From JBFHNV01 sp965365655 (GTDB lineage: Bacteria; Pseudomonadota; Gammaproteobacteria; HK1): a stretch of 7,736 nt of DNA. The notes under the pieces were generated by a model. The model had not been told where the DNA came from. It saw only the letters and a program-made list of their open reading frames with translations, and did no database searches. Both the position numbers and the translations under genes were made by a program. The stretch covers positions 1 through 7,736 of the forward strand of contig CBDUCN010000257.1 of assembly GCA_965365655.1 (NCBI GenBank), given 5' to 3'. Below, in pieces: positions 6,601 through 7,736 of the stretch (position 1 is the first letter of the stretch; every line of letters begins with the position of its first letter).

Positions 6601-7736
6601 GGCGTCGATGCGCGGCTCGTCCGCCCACGCCTCGAGGTCCAGCGGCAGGCGCCGGCGCCAGTTCGGGTACGCGTCGGTGGTGCCCGGCAGGTTCACCTGC
6701 TCGCGCTGGCCCAGCAGGTCCTCGAGCTGCACGGTCAGCAGGCGCGACGGGCTGCGCGCGAGATAGCGGTGTATCGCCGCCGCGAGCTCCGGCGTCATCT
6801 CGGCGTGCGCCTGCGGATCCGCCTCGTGGCCTTCGGGCAGCAGGCCCTCGCGCGACAGCGCGAGCAGCAGCCGCGCGCGATCCTCGGCGCGGCCCACCAC
6901 CTGTGACTCGTAGTGCGCGTCGTCGGGGAACAGGCCCAGCTCGCGGCGGACCTCGAGATCGCCGCCGGCCCAGAAGCCGGCCAGCGTCGGAAGGTCGTGC
7001 GTCGCGGCGCACACCAGCGCGCGCGCGGGAAAGTCCTGCGGCGCCGCGAACGCGCCGTCGTGATCCTTGCAGAAGTAGAGCAGCCGGTACGACAGGATGT
7101 CGTAGGCCTCCAGCGCGTCGCGCACCGCTTCCGGAACGGTGCCCAGATCCTCGCCGACGACCAGGCACTGGTTGCGGTGGCTCTCCAGCGCGAGCACGCC
7201 CATCAGGTCCGCGAGCGGGTAGTGCACGTAGGTGCCCGCGGCGGCGCCGCCGCCGGGCGGGATCCAGAAGCTGCGCGCGAGGCCCATCACGTGGTCGATG
7301 CGCAGCGCCCCGGCGGCGCGCATGCTCGCGCGCAGCGTGCGCACGAAGGGCGCGTACGCGGACTCGCGCAGCGCCTCCGGGCGCCACGGCGGGAGGCCCC
7401 AGTCCTGGCCGGCGAGATTGAAGTCGTCCGGCGGCGCGCCGACGCGCGCCCCCAGCGCGAACGCGTGCGGGTCCGACCAGGTCTCCGAGCCGCCGGCGTC
7501 CACGCCCACCGCGAGATCCTGGTAGAGCCCGACCGCGAGACCCAGCTCCCACGCCCGCCGCCCGGCGCGATCGAGCTGCTCGCGGGCCTGCCACTGCGCG
7601 TACTCGCGCGCCTCGATCGCGTCGGAGTTCCCGCGCGCGAAGTCGGCCACCGCCGCCGCGCCGGGATCCCGCAGCGCCTCCGGCCACTGCGACCAGCTCC
7701 ACACCGACGGGTCGTCGGCGTGCAGGCGCGCCTGCA
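3619..7736 (-). CDS. treY: 4-alpha-glucanotransferase / malto-oligosyltrehalose synthase fusion (5' end outside window)
   Basis: One open frame runs from the right edge to TAG at 3619-3621. Residues are counted from a GTG at 7704; that GTG is internal, because MalQ-like sequence (LHADDPS) continues to 7736 and about half of MalQ is missing. Residues 1-380 are the C-terminal half of MalQ (GH77, EC 2.4.1.25): VGLYQDLAVGVDAGGSETW, nucleophile Asp137 in RIDHVM, acid/base Glu185 in GEDLGTVP, Asp237 in ATHDLPT, and the end motif NLPGTTDAYPNWRRRLP. A proline-rich linker (380-400, bases 6505-6567) leads to a full TreY (401-1361; GH13, EC 5.4.99.15). TreY shows RATYRVQL, DVVPNHMG (483-490), nucleophile Asp734 in RVDHPDG, Glu774 in VAEKIL, Asp1019 in STHDSKRSEDVR, and PGVPDVYQGNE. 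MalQ lengthens glucans; TreY turns their reducing end into trehalose for TreZ to release. All catalytic residues are present, with no frameshift seen. The same domain order is known in Burkholderia-type bacteria. Confidence 0.95.
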   Translation of the reverse strand, partial: QARLHADDPSVWSWSQWPEALRDPGAAAVADFARGNSDAIEAREYAQWQAREQLDRAGRRAWELGLAVGLYQDLAVGVDAGGSETWSDPHAFALGARVGAPPDDFNLAGQDWGLPPWRPEALRESAYAPFVRTLRASMRAAGALRIDHVMGLARSFWIPPGGGAAAGTYVHYPLADLMGVLALESHRNQCLVVGEDLGTVPEAVRDALEAYDILSYRLLYFCKDHDGAFAAPQDFPARALVCAATHDLPTLAGFWAGGDLEVRRELGLFPDDAHYESQVVGRAEDRARLLLALSREGLLPEGHEADPQAHAEMTPELAAAIHRYLARSPSRLLTVQLEDLLGQREQVNLPGTTDAYPNWRRRLPLDLEAWADEPRIDAILGALRDERGRSVTPPPAPEPESGPPRRAEVPRATYRVQLDAAHGFDHAAARVPYLAALGISHVYCSPCLQARPGSGHGYDICDHGALNAELGGAEAFERFSDALSAHGMGLVMDVVPNHMGVMGADNAWWLDVLENGPASRFAEHFDIDWSPLKDELRGKVLVPVLGDHYGNVLDAGELRLDFDGEGGTLSVHYHEHRFPLDPRTYPLVIGRHADRLAARLGDDNPALLEFQSLIDAFASLPPRSDTSEDAVARRARDKTVQQGWLAELAAAHPDLRAWLEECLREHNGAPDYPPDRALLHELLDAQAWRLSWWRVAAHDINYRRFFDINDLAALRMEREEVFDATHALLLKLIARRKVTGLRVDHPDGMFDPVQYFTRVQERVAAIAGQAASAHDARALWLVAEKILARDEPLPADWPVHGTTGYDFSAAAGGLFVDPAGEAALDAAWARFAGDEAVRLADIEYRARHRVMEDALAAELNVLARELSRIAESDPHTRDLTEPTLRRALAEVVACFPVYRTYITVDGASERDVQAVEQAVAGARRRAPLVEAAVLDFVRDALLGRAAEGKSEQARDAAVRFAMRAQQFTAPVMAKGVEDTAFYRYHRLDALNEVGDDPGRFATPPQALHESFARRVREWPHAMLGTSTHDSKRSEDVRMRLAVLSEWADEWSARAQRWSGMNRAQRVRIDDAEVPEPAVEYALYQSLLGIWPLTGEPASAADAVRGRLAAHVVKAAREAKQRTAWSRPDEAYEAALVQFLHAILDPTRSAGFLADFHDFQRGVARTGMLNSLALVLLKLTAPGVPDVYQGNEAWRFDLVDPDNRRAPDFDALAGMLAELDDELRRDGPAALAARLLDAPEDGRLKLYVQWRALAARRALPDLFADGSYAPLAVHGERAGHLFAFARRGAGRCCVVVVPRLTAGLPGAPSALPLGAAAWGDTRVTLPAVPGGFRDAFTGQEHAAGAGGVAVASLLARFPVALLVGGGAAGPAA

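Noticed and set aside
2209..6906. Very long open frame on the plus strand (1565 codons) antisense to hisI, hisG and malQ-treY
   Set aside because: It is codon-aligned with hisG and malQ-treY on the other strand. It stays open because GC-rich genes rarely use the codons TTA, CTA and TCA, whose complements are stops. The product is arginine/histidine/valine-rich low-complexity sequence with no family.
7702..7704. GTG at 7704 as the start of the glucanotransferase fusion
   Set aside because: The frame stays open to the window edge and the extra codons still resemble MalQ. MalQ also needs several hundred residues upstream, so the true start is outside the window.

Overview
The window is GC-rich bacterial chromosomal DNA. 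Hand counts of single 60-base rows give about 57-68% GC in the channel gene and 75-78% in the trehalose gene. The gene content is a long-form HisG with its own regulatory domain, a stand-alone HisI, a MalQ-TreY fusion, a short lipoprotein and a prokaryotic pentameric ligand-gated channel. This suggests a high-GC Gram-negative bacterium, most likely a proteobacterium or close relative. I cannot name the genus, and nothing here looks like a plasmid, phage, IS element or CRISPR locus.

Layout, left to right. A small lipoprotein gene (31-522, minus) has a GC hairpin just past its stop. A 331-base divergent spacer follows (523-853). It holds a 10-bp perfect hairpin, the only AT-richer patch of the region, a 12-bp palindrome and a possible 37-codon leader ORF. 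The channel gene (854-1963, plus) encodes an N-terminal hydrophobic helix, a periplasmic beta-sandwich domain and four C-terminal membrane helices. A 46-base convergent spacer with a strong hairpin separates it from hisI (2010-2411, minus) and hisG (2413-3339, minus). These two are one base apart and look translationally coupled. Next is an extremely GC-rich spacer (3340-3618) with an imperfect tandem duplication. From 3619 to the right edge runs the minus-strand malQ-treY fusion, whose 5' part lies outside the window.

How the genes work together. hisG and hisI encode steps 1 and 3 of histidine synthesis and almost certainly form one transcript; no other his gene is present. The fusion joins glucan disproportionation (4-alpha-glucanotransferase) to conversion of the reducing end of malto-oligosaccharides into a trehalose unit (TreY). 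That is part of the TreY/TreZ glycogen-to-trehalose route, with treZ presumably beyond the right edge. The lipoprotein and channel genes are divergent and share one control region, but no functional link can be shown from sequence.

The observation most worth follow-up is the channel. When its M2 helix is aligned to Cys-loop receptors it keeps an arginine at 0', has no glutamate at the inner mouth, and places phenylalanines at 8'/9'. I did not find a clearly novel multi-gene system.
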